A model generated the notes under the pieces. That model was not told where the DNA came from, ran no database searches, and saw only the letters and a list, made by a program, of their open reading frames with translations. 64,000 nucleotides of DNA, taken from Acidobacteriota bacterium. GTDB lineage: Bacteria > Acidobacteriota > Terriglobia > Terriglobales > Acidobacteriaceae. Positions 1 to 8,782 of this stretch are shown in pieces. Location of the stretch: contig JAFDVR010000006.1 in assembly GCA_018268855.1 (NCBI GenBank), positions 1 to 64,000 on the forward strand, given 5' to 3'. Numbering within the stretch: the first letter of the stretch is position 1; every line of letters starts with the position of its first letter. The position numbers and the translations under genes are program-made.

Positions 1-19
1 AAGATCATTTTTATTGTCT

Positions 20-1480
20 TCACGCTGTGCCGTGAGGAAAAGGCGATTCCACGGCGATTTCCTTCAGGTCAGCTCGGATGGATTCGTAGCTCGTGTTGTA
101 CGCCAGCAGCTTCAGATCAGGTTCCATTCCCCAGGATCGGCAGGCGTCCTGATAAAGCTCTGGCCACCAGTTGCGGTGCTCGGTCAGTCCGTCTTCTCTC
201 CATTTTTCCCAATCCAGGAGGAGCTTCGTCCAGGCCTCATCGCCAAACTTCATCGCTTCTACCTGAGTGCCAATCTCCGGCACAATCCACTCCCGGCCTA
301 TACGCGCGTGCAAGACTTCATCCGCCCAGTCGAAGTCCTGAATAAGGCAGGTCAACGGTGTGGTCGTGGCCATGGCAATCTCCCACTCATACTCCTTACC
401 GGTCTTTTTCGGCATTAAACCCTGTTCGATGGTGTATAGAACAGCGTGCCTCTCTTTAGCAGAAAGCTTTGTATTCAGGCCAAGGGACCAGGTGAAGTTG
501 AATGGGATCTTCTTCCAGTCAATCCCCACGGATACAAATCCGGTCTCGCCCATCATGGCGTGCCGCGCCTCGTCCCAGAGCTGCCGGGTCATGTCACGGT
601 AATATTTCCAGGGCTTATCCTTCGCTTCTGTCAGGATGCTGGCCATCATCTCCGGCACATCGATCTCGCGCATGCGTTTGAAGTACAGCATCAGCGTCTT
701 CGGTAGAGGCTCAACCTCCGGATCGAAGAGCATCGCTTCCGCATTTACGCCCATGTTGTATGGGTCTTGAAACCGTTCGTCCCGTTGTGGAACAGGATCA
801 TATTTGAACGGCTTCGTTGAAAATCGGCGATGCACCTCTTCCCCACTCTTCGGCTCTCGTCCGTCCAGATCGCCCGCAGCACGCAGCATGGCATTTAGCT
901 CCGCTAACCACGGCTGCAAATCCGTTTTCTGCTCCGCGCTTACCAGACAGCGCACTGCTTCGTCCCCGTATTCCTGCACGTCTCTCCACTCCATGAGCGT
1001 CAGCCGGCAGATGCGATAAGTGGCATGGTCGAAGAGCCGATTGGTATCCGACATTAAGTGCTCCAACGCGCGTGTCACAGCAGGTACGGCAATCTCATAT
1101 AACCCAAGCAATAATGCTTCTTTATCAGGGGCTGCCATAATCTCTTCGAACATTTGATCGAGAGCAGCATGCGGTGTCACATCCAGCCCATGCGGTGGCT
1201 GCCGCATCTCTCCCACACGCGAGGCGAAGTCTTCCACGTGCTCAGAGCAGTAGTACGCATGCAGGCTGAAAGCCATCTTGATCTCGTAAACAGGCATGCT
1301 GGTGAGACGGGCTACGAAAATTTTGTGAAGTTGTTTCAATGCCCAGTGGATGCGCTTCAGGCGCTCCACGGATTGACTTACAGATAGGCCCACCGTGGTG
1401 GCTTCGCGCATGGTATGGAGGCTGACGAGAGGTGGAAGGTCTGCATATCCGCGATAGGTTTCAATGGATTGTTTTGTCAT
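20..1480 (-). CDS. Ferritin-like diiron protein, function unknown
   Basis: I do not recognise a named family. The 486-residue protein has, in its C-terminal half, the four-helix spacing of a diiron carboxylate (ferritin-like) fold: a Glu in a helix near residue 272, an ExxH motif (E304, H307), a further Glu pair near 364-366, and a second ExxH (E387, H390). The N-terminal half is also helical and Glu/His-rich and may be a degenerate second copy. No signal peptide or membrane segment is seen. The ATG at 1480 is chosen over an in-frame TTG at 1498 because AGGAG lies 8 nt upstream. The gene is divergent from the heparinase-like lyase. Diiron proteins of this shape are often oxygenases, oxidases or iron stores; which one applies here cannot be told. 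Confidence 0.75.
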   Translation of the reverse strand: MTKQSIETYRGYADLPPLVSLHTMREATTVGLSVSQSVERLKRIHWALKQLHKIFVARLTSMPVYEIKMAFSLHAYYCSEHVEDFASRVGEMRQPPHGLDVTPHAALDQMFEEIMAAPDKEALLLGLYEIAVPAVTRALEHLMSDTNRLFDHATYRICRLTLMEWRDVQEYGDEAVRCLVSAEQKTDLQPWLAELNAMLRAAGDLDGREPKSGEEVHRRFSTKPFKYDPVPQRDERFQDPYNMGVNAEAMLFDPEVEPLPKTLMLYFKRMREIDVPEMMASILTEAKDKPWKYYRDMTRQLWDEARHAMMGETGFVSVGIDWKKIPFNFTWSLGLNTKLSAKERHAVLYTIEQGLMPKKTGKEYEWEIAMATTTPLTCLIQDFDWADEVLHARIGREWIVPEIGTQVEAMKFGDEAWTKLLLDWEKWREDGLTEHRNWWPELYQDACRSWGMEPDLKLLAYNTSYESIRADLKEIAVESPFPHGTA

Positions 1481-1641
1481 CTCGATCACTCCTGTCAAAC
1501 GAACATTGCCGCATACCTTTCACCAGGAGTGTTCAAAGATTGCCTGAACGAAGTAGATTAATATGCGAAAACATCATGTGATTGACTGCTGATGCTGAGC
1601 TTTTACGCTCCGACATTCTCTGCTGAACTCCAGGATCTGAT

Positions 1642-3531
1642 ATGAAACTGAACCTGCTCTGCTCAATTCTCCTATGCCTTGTCGTGGCATCGTTACCAGC
1701 ATACTCTCAGCAGGGGCCGCCAGTACCCACTTCGTTGAAGACACTGAAGGCGGTCCACCCGCGCCTCATCATTCTGGATTCACAGATTCCCGCTATCAAA
1801 AGGAACATCGCTGCAGACGCTTTCGCGAAGAAGCAATTCGATTCCATGCGTGTGCGTGCGGAGTTCCTCTTGTCGCAACCGGTCTCACCGTATTCGCCAA
1901 AAGGTCCTCGCGGTCAGGAACTATCCTCGGCCAGAGAGATTCTGGAGCACATTCTAACGCTCTCAGGCATGTACCGCCTCAGCGGCGACAAGCGGTTCGC
2001 AGACCGTGCAGTTGCCGAGATGACCTCTGCCGCACAATTCCCCACCTGGTATGCAAACCTTCTTGCCAACTCCGAATTCACCGCCGCGATGGGGATTGGA
2101 TACGACTGGATGTATCCGGTACTTACGCCTCAGCAGCGTGCGCTCATCCGCGATGCGATTGAGAAAAAAGGTATCGGTCCATTCACGCGCCACATGGATC
2201 GCAAGGATTTCCACCTGCGCAATAACTGGGCCGACGTTTTCTATGGCAGCGCCACGGTGGCCGCGCTTGCCATCGCCGACCCTGAAGATAAAGCCAGCAT
2301 GGAGTTGGCAGAGAAGGTAGTGGGCTACACACGACCCGGCATGAAATGGATTATGGAACTCTTCGCCCCAGATGGCGGCTTTGATGAAGGGCCAATTTAT
2401 TGGGGGTATGCGACCATCTACAACGTGCTGTACATCGCGTCGATGGACTCTGCTGTGGGTACTGACTTCGGTGCGTCCACGATGCCGGGGTTTGAAGAAA
2501 CTCCCACATATCTGATTCAGGCGACTGGGCCACTGTTCACCAGCGCCAACTTCGGCGATGCAAGGCCAGAAGTCGCTTCACCCTCGCCGCAGATTTATTG
2601 GTTCGCGAACCGGTTCCACAGGCCTGCATACATGGTGCAGCAACGGTTGTTTGAAGACCATATGCGCCACAAGATTGCCGCCATGCCGGTTCATGATGGC
2701 CTGAAACGGTTCAATATGCTTGGCATTTTCTGGTACGCCTCTGCTCCGCAACCAAAGTCCGCGCCGTCCTTGCCGTTGGTGCAAAGTTTCGCGCGCACAC
2801 AGCAGGCCTACATGCGAACCTCGTGGAACGATCCGAAGGCATGGTACATCGGCTTCAAAGCGGGTGAAGCAGGAGTGAGTCACGGTCATCTCGATCTCGG
2901 ATCCTTTGTGATGGATGGACTCGGCGAACGATGGGCTGTTGATCTCGGATCAGAGAGTTACAGTGTTCCGGAATACTTCGGCAAAAAAAGGTGGAACTAC
3001 TTCCGCACGCAGACACGCTCACACAATACGTTGCTGGTTGATAACGAGAATGAAGATCGCAATGGCATTGCAGACATACTCTTTGCTAAAAAGGTCGGCA
3101 CCAATGAATACTCAGTCGCCGATCTGGACAAGGTATACAAAGGCAAACTGGAGGCGTGGAAACGTGGCATCGCCATTTTGCACGGCAATCGTGTCGTGGT
3201 GCAGGATGAAGTTGCGCCTGCCAAGCCAGTTGATATTATTTGGAATTTTCAGACACGATCTGAAGTTGAAATTGCACCAGATGGACGCACGGCCATCCTG
3301 TCACAGAACGGTGTGAGGATAAAAGCCACGATTCTGGAACCAGCCAAAGCTCACTTCAGCACCTCTGTGGCGCAGATCACACCAGAGGAAACAGCTAATC
3401 CGGGACTCACTGACCTCATTATTGAGCGACGTCAAACTTCAGAACCAGAGACGATTGCGGTAATGTTTTCAGATCCGCAGCAGAGCCAATCATTCCATCT
3501 GAAAAAGCTGGCAGACTGGGGAAACAAATAA
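1642..3531 (+). CDS. Heparinase II/III-family polysaccharide lyase, secreted
   Basis: Predicted exported lyase that cleaves uronic-acid-containing polysaccharide by beta-elimination. Residues 1-22 form a signal peptide ending in AYSQ. Residues ~35-350 look like the alpha-helical toroid of heparinase II/III-like lyases, and ~380-620 like the C-terminal beta-sandwich with the HGHLDLGSF motif near residue 414, which in this superfamily contributes the catalytic/metal-binding site. The 629-residue length is normal. The neighbours (LacI regulator, tagaturonate epimerase, GH10 xylanase) point to a plant or microbial uronic-acid polymer as substrate, but the exact polymer (alginate, glucuronan, decorated xylan) cannot be read from sequence. 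The gene ends 54 nt before the convergent lacI-type gene. No clear intrinsic terminator lies between them. Confidence 0.85.
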   Translation: MKLNLLCSILLCLVVASLPAYSQQGPPVPTSLKTLKAVHPRLIILDSQIPAIKRNIAADAFAKKQFDSMRVRAEFLLSQPVSPYSPKGPRGQELSSAREILEHILTLSGMYRLSGDKRFADRAVAEMTSAAQFPTWYANLLANSEFTAAMGIGYDWMYPVLTPQQRALIRDAIEKKGIGPFTRHMDRKDFHLRNNWADVFYGSATVAALAIADPEDKASMELAEKVVGYTRPGMKWIMELFAPDGGFDEGPIYWGYATIYNVLYIASMDSAVGTDFGASTMPGFEETPTYLIQATGPLFTSANFGDARPEVASPSPQIYWFANRFHRPAYMVQQRLFEDHMRHKIAAMPVHDGLKRFNMLGIFWYASAPQPKSAPSLPLVQSFARTQQAYMRTSWNDPKAWYIGFKAGEAGVSHGHLDLGSFVMDGLGERWAVDLGSESYSVPEYFGKKRWNYFRTQTRSHNTLLVDNENEDRNGIADILFAKKVGTNEYSVADLDKVYKGKLEAWKRGIAILHGNRVVVQDEVAPAKPVDIIWNFQTRSEVEIAPDGRTAILSQNGVRIKATILEPAKAHFSTSVAQITPEETANPGLTDLIIERRQTSEPETIAVMFSDPQQSQSFHLKKLADWGNK

Positions 3532-3585
3532 AGTCGACAATAATCAAAATGAGCTGAGGCCCACCTTCGACATAGGCAGCAGTAT

Positions 3586-4578
3586 CTAAGAGCATCCACA
3601 AGATTTGCGGTATATTGGCTGTCCCGGAAGCGCGATAACCTTGGGCTCGACCGGTTCACTGCCTTCAATACGACGGAAAAGCAGATCCGTTGCATGCCGC
3701 ATCATATTTTCTGTTGGTTGGCGAATGACGGAGAGCGGCGGATCAACCAGCGATGCCAAATCGAAATCGTCGAAACCGAGCAGCGGTAAACGTTCTTCAC
3801 GGGATAATGCAAGTTCATCAAAGGCGAGAAGAATCGTCTGCGTAACGCGGTTGCTAAAAGAGAGCAGGGCGTCGGGTCTACTGTGACTCACAAACGTGGA
3901 TGTCAATGCATAACGCAGTTGTTCGTGATTGGGCGCCTGGATCAACAATGTTTCCAGATGATTCAGGCCCATAGTTTCCACGTAACCTTCCCAACGCTGC
4001 TTAAAACTGGCAATCTCCGGACGGCTGACGACGCACGCGATTCTTTTATAGCCATGCCGCAGCAGATGTTCTGTAGCTACCCGAGCAGCATCGCGATTGC
4101 GTAGAACCACCGAATCCATTTCTGAAGAGATAAAGCGATCGATCGCTACTACCGGGGTTCCGGGTAAAGCTGCCGATATATCTTCCAGTGTTGAACCAGC
4201 TGCCGGAGCAAGAATCACACCGTCCGCGCGGTAGCGGCGAATGGTCGCAAGCTGGATTCCCTGCTGCTTAAGCGACTCTTGATGGGTAAGCAGGATAACA
4301 GCGCAGCCCCGCTTGCTGGCTTCTTCCTCTATCAACTGCACCGCTCGGCTATAAAACATGTTCGAAACCTGCGGGATGATAACGCCGATCGTACGTGTGC
4401 GGCCGACACGCAAGGCGCGCGCCGTCTCGTCAGGGTGGTAACCAAGCTGTGCGATTGCCTCTGAGATGCGGATTGCTGCATCGGGGCTAACGCTGACTCC
4501 GCGCAAGTGGCGCGAGACAGTGGAAGCGCCTACATTTGCAAGCTTGGCGACATCAGTTACTGTAGGGCGTTTTTTCAT
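3586..4578 (-). CDS. LacI/GalR-family transcriptional regulator
   Basis: Dimeric sugar-responsive DNA-binding protein of 330 residues. The N-terminus has the LacI helix-turn-helix (VTDVAKLANVGASTVSRHL) and hinge helix. Residues ~60-330 are the periplasmic-binding-protein-like effector domain (IGVIIPQVSNMFYS onward). I place the start at the ATG of MKKRPTVTDV, the usual LacI N-terminus, rather than at the upstream in-frame start at 4614. It sits inside the uronate/xylan cluster. A perfect 14-bp palindrome with the central CG typical of LacI operators lies at 5973-5986 between uxaE and the xylanase gene and is the obvious target. The effector is probably a uronate or xylo-oligosaccharide product (inference). 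Confidence 0.92.
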   Translation of the reverse strand: MKKRPTVTDVAKLANVGASTVSRHLRGVSVSPDAAIRISEAIAQLGYHPDETARALRVGRTRTIGVIIPQVSNMFYSRAVQLIEEEASKRGCAVILLTHQESLKQQGIQLATIRRYRADGVILAPAAGSTLEDISAALPGTPVVAIDRFISSEMDSVVLRNRDAARVATEHLLRHGYKRIACVVSRPEIASFKQRWEGYVETMGLNHLETLLIQAPNHEQLRYALTSTFVSHSRPDALLSFSNRVTQTILLAFDELALSREERLPLLGFDDFDLASLVDPPLSVIRQPTENMMRHATDLLFRRIEGSEPVEPKVIALPGQPIYRKSCGCS

Positions 4579-4685
4579 TGATCTCGATAGAACATACACA
4601 CATTCGACCAGCACCCTGCATCTGTCAGCCAGGAGAATGCTTTCGTTGTGTGAGTCACCATCTTCGCTTTAGACAGGCAAAATAA

Positions 4686-5945
4686 TCAAGAGCCTATAAA
4701 AATCGGACGTATATGACGCTCGAAGAGGTTCTGCGTCACATTGCGGGCTACGATGGTTTCGTTCTCCCGCAGGATATCCGTGTACCGTTGACCAAGTTTT
4801 GCCGCAACTTTGAAGCCGACGTGCAAAAGTTGACGAAAGTGACGATTATAAGCGGCATCGTCCTGGTCATGTCGCAGCGCCCTCACAAACTGGTCACTTG
4901 TCCAGGTATGCACTTCTGCGGGGAGGGGCAGCTTGTTTCGTTGGATATCGATGACGGCCTCATATGGCTCACAGAGTTCATCCGCATGAGCATAGGCTGT
5001 TGCGTAAATCTCTTTAGCTAAATTGAGGGAACGGCCGCCTGCTTCTGCCAGTCCAATCAATTCCTCCAGCCATGTGGTCCCGGCCGTCTTGAGATGAACG
5101 CCTGCGTTAAACTCTTGCATGCCGGCGCGGATACCTTTGTAGATCGAATATTTATCGGAACCGGAATGAACGCTAAGCTTCAGGTTCTCAGGCAGTCCAT
5201 AGTGATTGACCGCATATGCAATCGTGGCGAGATCGTCGCGAAACTCACGTGCAAACTGCTTCTCATCTCCTACATAATCAACGCCTTTATTAAAACGGCC
5301 AGTAAACTTCGGCGCAATAGTCTGTATGGGCACTTTCTCGTCGGCAATGGCAGCCAAAATAATCAGTAATTCGAGAGGTGTCTGCGGAGATGTGGTTTCA
5401 TCCATTGAGATTTCTGTGATGAAGGTGCCTTCACCTTTTTTCGCGCAAATCTCTTGGTATATTTTGCTGGCATGTTGCACAGCAGCAAGGAACTGCTTCG
5501 CTACCTGCATCACGAAGGCTTTGTCAGTCCTGAACGGATCCTGAATCCCTGGAATAGAAATCTCGCCTTGCAATTCCGGATGACGGCCAATGAATTTTTC
5601 CATCTCCTCTTCATTGAATGCAGTTCCAATCTGATCGGCCACATCAATGGTGAAAAAGTCGCAAGGATCGAGAAATCGTTCGAAGTTCTCTAGATTGATG
5701 TGATCGGCATCGACAAAGTATGCCCCTGTCCAACCAAACTCTCGGACAGCAACATCTGCTGCTGCTCGCGTTTCTTTAGGTGAAGAACCGATGATGAGGT
5801 GTTCCCGGTTAGATTTATTCCACACAGGCGTAACATCCACACCCTCGCCTTTAGCCAGTACGCAAGCCTGCAACTGCGCCTTTGCCTGGTGCGCAAATCG
5901 ATCTCCTACTCCTAAGGAAAATTTTGGTAGGTGTAGACGCGTCAT
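4686..5945 (-). CDS. uxaE: Tagaturonate epimerase (UxaE family)
   Basis: Predicted cytosolic D-tagaturonate 3-epimerase, joining D-galacturonate and D-glucuronate catabolism by making D-fructuronate. The 419-residue protein matches my recollection of the UxaE family over its whole length: the early LIIGSSPKETRAAADVAV segment, FVDADHINLENFERF, and a central KFTGRFNKGVDYVGD stretch. The ATG at 5945 (MTRLHLPKF) has AGGAG 13 nt upstream, a long spacing. An alternative TTG at 5978 would put that ribosome-binding site inside the gene, so I prefer 5945. It is divergent from the GH10 xylanase, with a LacI-type palindrome between them, and lies next to the LacI gene. The other uronate enzymes (UxaC, UxuA, KdgK) are not in this window. 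Confidence 0.85.
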   Translation of the reverse strand: MTRLHLPKFSLGVGDRFAHQAKAQLQACVLAKGEGVDVTPVWNKSNREHLIIGSSPKETRAAADVAVREFGWTGAYFVDADHINLENFERFLDPCDFFTIDVADQIGTAFNEEEMEKFIGRHPELQGEISIPGIQDPFRTDKAFVMQVAKQFLAAVQHASKIYQEICAKKGEGTFITEISMDETTSPQTPLELLIILAAIADEKVPIQTIAPKFTGRFNKGVDYVGDEKQFAREFRDDLATIAYAVNHYGLPENLKLSVHSGSDKYSIYKGIRAGMQEFNAGVHLKTAGTTWLEELIGLAEAGGRSLNLAKEIYATAYAHADELCEPYEAVIDIQRNKLPLPAEVHTWTSDQFVRALRHDQDDAAYNRHFRQLLHVGFKVAAKLGQRYTDILRENETIVARNVTQNLFERHIRPIFIGS

Positions 5946-5972
5946 CTTTTGAGTAAATCTCCTGCGTTCCAG

Positions 5973-5986
5973 TGGCAACGTTGCCA
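5973..5986. promoter_or_regulatory. Candidate LacI-family operator
   Basis: TGGCAACGTTGCCA is a perfect 14-bp palindrome with a central CG, the shape of LacI/GalR-family operators. It lies in the divergent intergenic region 28 nt upstream of the uxaE start codon and about 100 nt upstream of the xylanase start, so one bound repressor could control both. The LacI-type regulator encoded at 3586-4578 is the likely ligand. I did not find a second copy upstream of the lyase or of lacI itself. Confidence 0.6.
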
Positions 5987-6084
5987 GCTTATCAGACTAA
6001 GTTACATAATGGTTCAGCCCGATTGAATTCAGCTTCAAAAACTGCGATAGCTCTTCGTATTTTTTATTCCAAAGGAATGTGCCA

Positions 6085-7452
6085 ATGCGCATTGTTCACC
6101 AAATCATGGTTCTGTTTTCTCTCTCTGGGATGCCATTGGCAGCCCAGAGAGCCACTCCGGCAGAGTCGCAGACCAGTCCTGCATTCAAAGCCTTATGGCA
6201 ATCTCCAGAAGTGCAGGAGCGCATTGAAGCAGGTATTCGTGCCAATCGCATGGGCTATGCCACAGTGCATGTTCAGGACGCGAACGGAAAACCAGTTCTA
6301 GGAGCGCACGTTTTATATCGGCAGACCACACATGATTTTCTTTTTGGATCCAATATATTTGCGCTGAACGGCTTTGCAACGAAAGAAGAGAACCGCACGT
6401 ATGAAGAGCGCTTTGCCAGCACATTCAATTTTGCGACGGTGCCGTTTTACTGGTCGGACCTAGAGCCAGAACAGGGCAAGCCGCGGTATGCGAAAGATAG
6501 TTCTCCGATGGCGCGACGTCCACCGCCGGACACGGTGGTCGAGTTCTGCCTTCAGCACCACATCGCGATGCGAGGACATAATCTGATCTGGCACTTCTGG
6601 TATCCCACGTGGCTGCCGAACGATCAGGAAGCAGTGACCAAAATTGCCGCGCAGCGCTTTGCGTCCATCGCACAGCGATATGGCAAAACCATTGATATAT
6701 GGGATGTAGTCAACGAACCGTTGGAGCGGTCACCGAAGGTCATTCTTCCAAAGGATTATGCCTACTGGGCGATGACGGAAACGGCACGAGATTTCCCCAG
6801 CACTACGAAATTGAGTTTGAATGAGACAGGTGCCGTATGGTCAAAATTTCACGAAGAAGACAGTCCACTTTATCTTCTTCTGGAGAACCTCCGGTTACGT
6901 GGCGCTCGCGTAGATGTTATAGGGTTTCAATTCCATCTATTCAATGAACAGACCTACAAGGATGTGCTGGCTGGCAAAGCGATGGAACCGCTTGAGATGC
7001 TGCACATACTTGACCGCTATGCTGAATTTCAAGTCCCCATCCATATCACTGAAATTACGATCCCTACGCTGCCGTGCACGGTAGCAGGAGAGGCAACGCA
7101 GGCAGAACTATTGCGCCACTACTATCGCCTCTGGTTCAGCCATCCGGCGGTTGAGGCAATTACGTGGTGGAACCTTCCTGATGGAACAGCAGCCACTACA
7201 GAAAACCGTTGGTGCGGCGGTCTGTTGCGTAAAGACCTTTCGCCAAAACAATCTTTCATTGTCTTGCAAAATCTGATTCAGAAAGAATGGCACACGGATG
7301 GAAACAGCAATGCAGACGCTGATGGCACAGCCATCTTCAAGGGATTTTACGGAGAGTATGAAGTCACTGTGACGGAAGGCGGACACACGACGCGACAGGC
7401 CATCCATCTCACAAAGCATGGCGACAATGACTTCGTCATCAAGATGCAGTAA
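6085..7452 (+). CDS. Endo-1,4-beta-xylanase, GH10, secreted
   Basis: Predicted exported retaining xylanase of 455 residues. An N-terminal signal peptide ends near AAQR. The GH10 barrel carries the acid/base Glu in DVVNEPLE (E211) and the nucleophile Glu in ITEITIPT (E323). The TWWNLPDG segment near 358-365 is also typical. The last ~70 residues look like a small beta-sandwich of the kind that often trails acidobacterial GH10 enzymes. Start ATG 6085 is chosen because AAAGGA at 6071-6076 is 8 nt away; a GTG at 6079 is too close to it. It would release xylo-oligosaccharides, probably from glucuronoxylan given the uronate genes beside it, and is probably controlled through the palindrome at 5973-5986. 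Confidence 0.92.
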   Translation: MRIVHQIMVLFSLSGMPLAAQRATPAESQTSPAFKALWQSPEVQERIEAGIRANRMGYATVHVQDANGKPVLGAHVLYRQTTHDFLFGSNIFALNGFATKEENRTYEERFASTFNFATVPFYWSDLEPEQGKPRYAKDSSPMARRPPPDTVVEFCLQHHIAMRGHNLIWHFWYPTWLPNDQEAVTKIAAQRFASIAQRYGKTIDIWDVVNEPLERSPKVILPKDYAYWAMTETARDFPSTTKLSLNETGAVWSKFHEEDSPLYLLLENLRLRGARVDVIGFQFHLFNEQTYKDVLAGKAMEPLEMLHILDRYAEFQVPIHITEITIPTLPCTVAGEATQAELLRHYYRLWFSHPAVEAITWWNLPDGTAATTENRWCGGLLRKDLSPKQSFIVLQNLIQKEWHTDGNSNADADGTAIFKGFYGEYEVTVTEGGHTTRQAIHLTKHGDNDFVIKMQ

Positions 7453-7465
7453 TAAAAGTTTTCGT

Positions 7466-8650
7466 CTAAGAACCGAACACCGTCGTCAGCGCCTGCTGGA
7501 AATCTTCCAGCAGGTCCGCTGGATTCTCCAACCCAACCGACAAACGAATCAACCCATCGCTGATGCCAAGCCGCTCGCGTTCCGCCTTAGGCAGATCGCA
7601 ATGCGAAGCAGTCGCAGGATTCGTAATGAGACTCTCCACGCTGCCCAGGCTCTCCGCACAGGTCGTCAACTTCAGCGCATCGATAAACGCTTTCGCCTGC
7701 TCCGTCGTCGCATTCAGCTCAAACGACAACATGCCGCCGAACGCTTTCTGCTGGCGCTTCGCAAGCTCATACTGCGGAAAGCTCGGCAATCCGGGATAAT
7801 TCACTCGCACCACGCGCGGATTCTTCTCCAGCCACTCCGCCACGATCTGCGCATTCTCGCAATGCACACGCAACCGCGCAGGCACAGTTTTTACACCCTG
7901 CAACGTCAACCACGCATCCATTGGCGAAGAGATCGTGCCAATCGTCTTGCGCACCAGCCGCAGACGGTCCATCAATTCAAAATTGTGCGAAGCCAGCGAT
8001 CCACCAATAGTCGCATTGTGTCCATCAATGTACTTCGTGGTGGACAACATCGAAATATCCGCGCCAAGATCGAGCACGTTCTGCAGCAGCGGCGTGAGGA
8101 AGGTATTGTCTACCGCCAGCAGCATGTTGTGCGCGCGCGTAATCTCCGCCATCGCACCGATGTCCGTCAGCATCATCGTCGGGTTCGCCGGCGTTTCAAT
8201 GAACATCAGCCGCGACTCAGGCCGGATCGCCTGCTTCACCGCATGGAGATCATTCGTATCAACAAAGCTGTACGAGATCCCAAAATTCCCCAGCACCTGC
8301 TGAAACAGCCGCACCGTGCCGCCGTACACCACCTCCGACATCAGCACATGATCGGCCGCCTTCAGCAATCCCATGCACATCGTCGTAATCGCCGCCATGC
8401 CGCTACGGAACGCAAGCGCCTGCTCCGTGCCTTCCAACGCGGAGATGGCCTGCTCCAGCGCGTTGACCGTCGGATTGCCACCGCGCGAGTAGCCATAGCC
8501 CGCCTTCAGCACGCCTACGGATTCATGCACATAGGTCGCTGTCTGATGGATCGGAAAAAGAATGGAGTTCGACTCGTGCTCATAGACGCGGCGGCTATGG
8601 ATCGCCCGCGTCTCAGGCCGAAGATTGTTCTGGTTGGGAGTATCGGCCAA
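7466..8650 (-). CDS. Trans-sulfuration PLP enzyme (cystathionine gamma-synthase/lyase family)
   Basis: Cys/Met-metabolism PLP-dependent enzyme with the PLP-binding lysine in STTKYIDGH, the YSRGGNPTVNALE phosphate/active-site segment and the AVDNTF cofactor aspartate. Candidate reactions are cystathionine gamma-synthase, cystathionine gamma-lyase, O-acetylhomoserine sulfhydrylase or methionine gamma-lyase; sequence alone does not decide. The longest reading frame would start at a TTG at 8686, inside the tRNA-Val gene. I therefore choose the TTG at 8650 (LADTPNQNNLRPETRAIHS, read as Met-initiated), which has GAGAG 6 nt upstream and gives the usual N-terminus (394 residues). The tRNA gene on the same strand ends 26 nt upstream of this start. 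Confidence 0.88.
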   Translation of the reverse strand: MADTPNQNNLRPETRAIHSRRVYEHESNSILFPIHQTATYVHESVGVLKAGYGYSRGGNPTVNALEQAISALEGTEQALAFRSGMAAITTMCMGLLKAADHVLMSEVVYGGTVRLFQQVLGNFGISYSFVDTNDLHAVKQAIRPESRLMFIETPANPTMMLTDIGAMAEITRAHNMLLAVDNTFLTPLLQNVLDLGADISMLSTTKYIDGHNATIGGSLASHNFELMDRLRLVRKTIGTISSPMDAWLTLQGVKTVPARLRVHCENAQIVAEWLEKNPRVVRVNYPGLPSFPQYELAKRQQKAFGGMLSFELNATTEQAKAFIDALKLTTCAESLGSVESLITNPATASHCDLPKAERERLGISDGLIRLSVGLENPADLLEDFQQALTTVFGS

Positions 8651-8676
8651 GCGCGTCTCTCGATGGAGAAGAAAAG

Positions 8677-8753
<77 letters not shown>

Positions 8754-8782
8754 ACTTCGTAAACAAGTTTACCATCGCTTGC

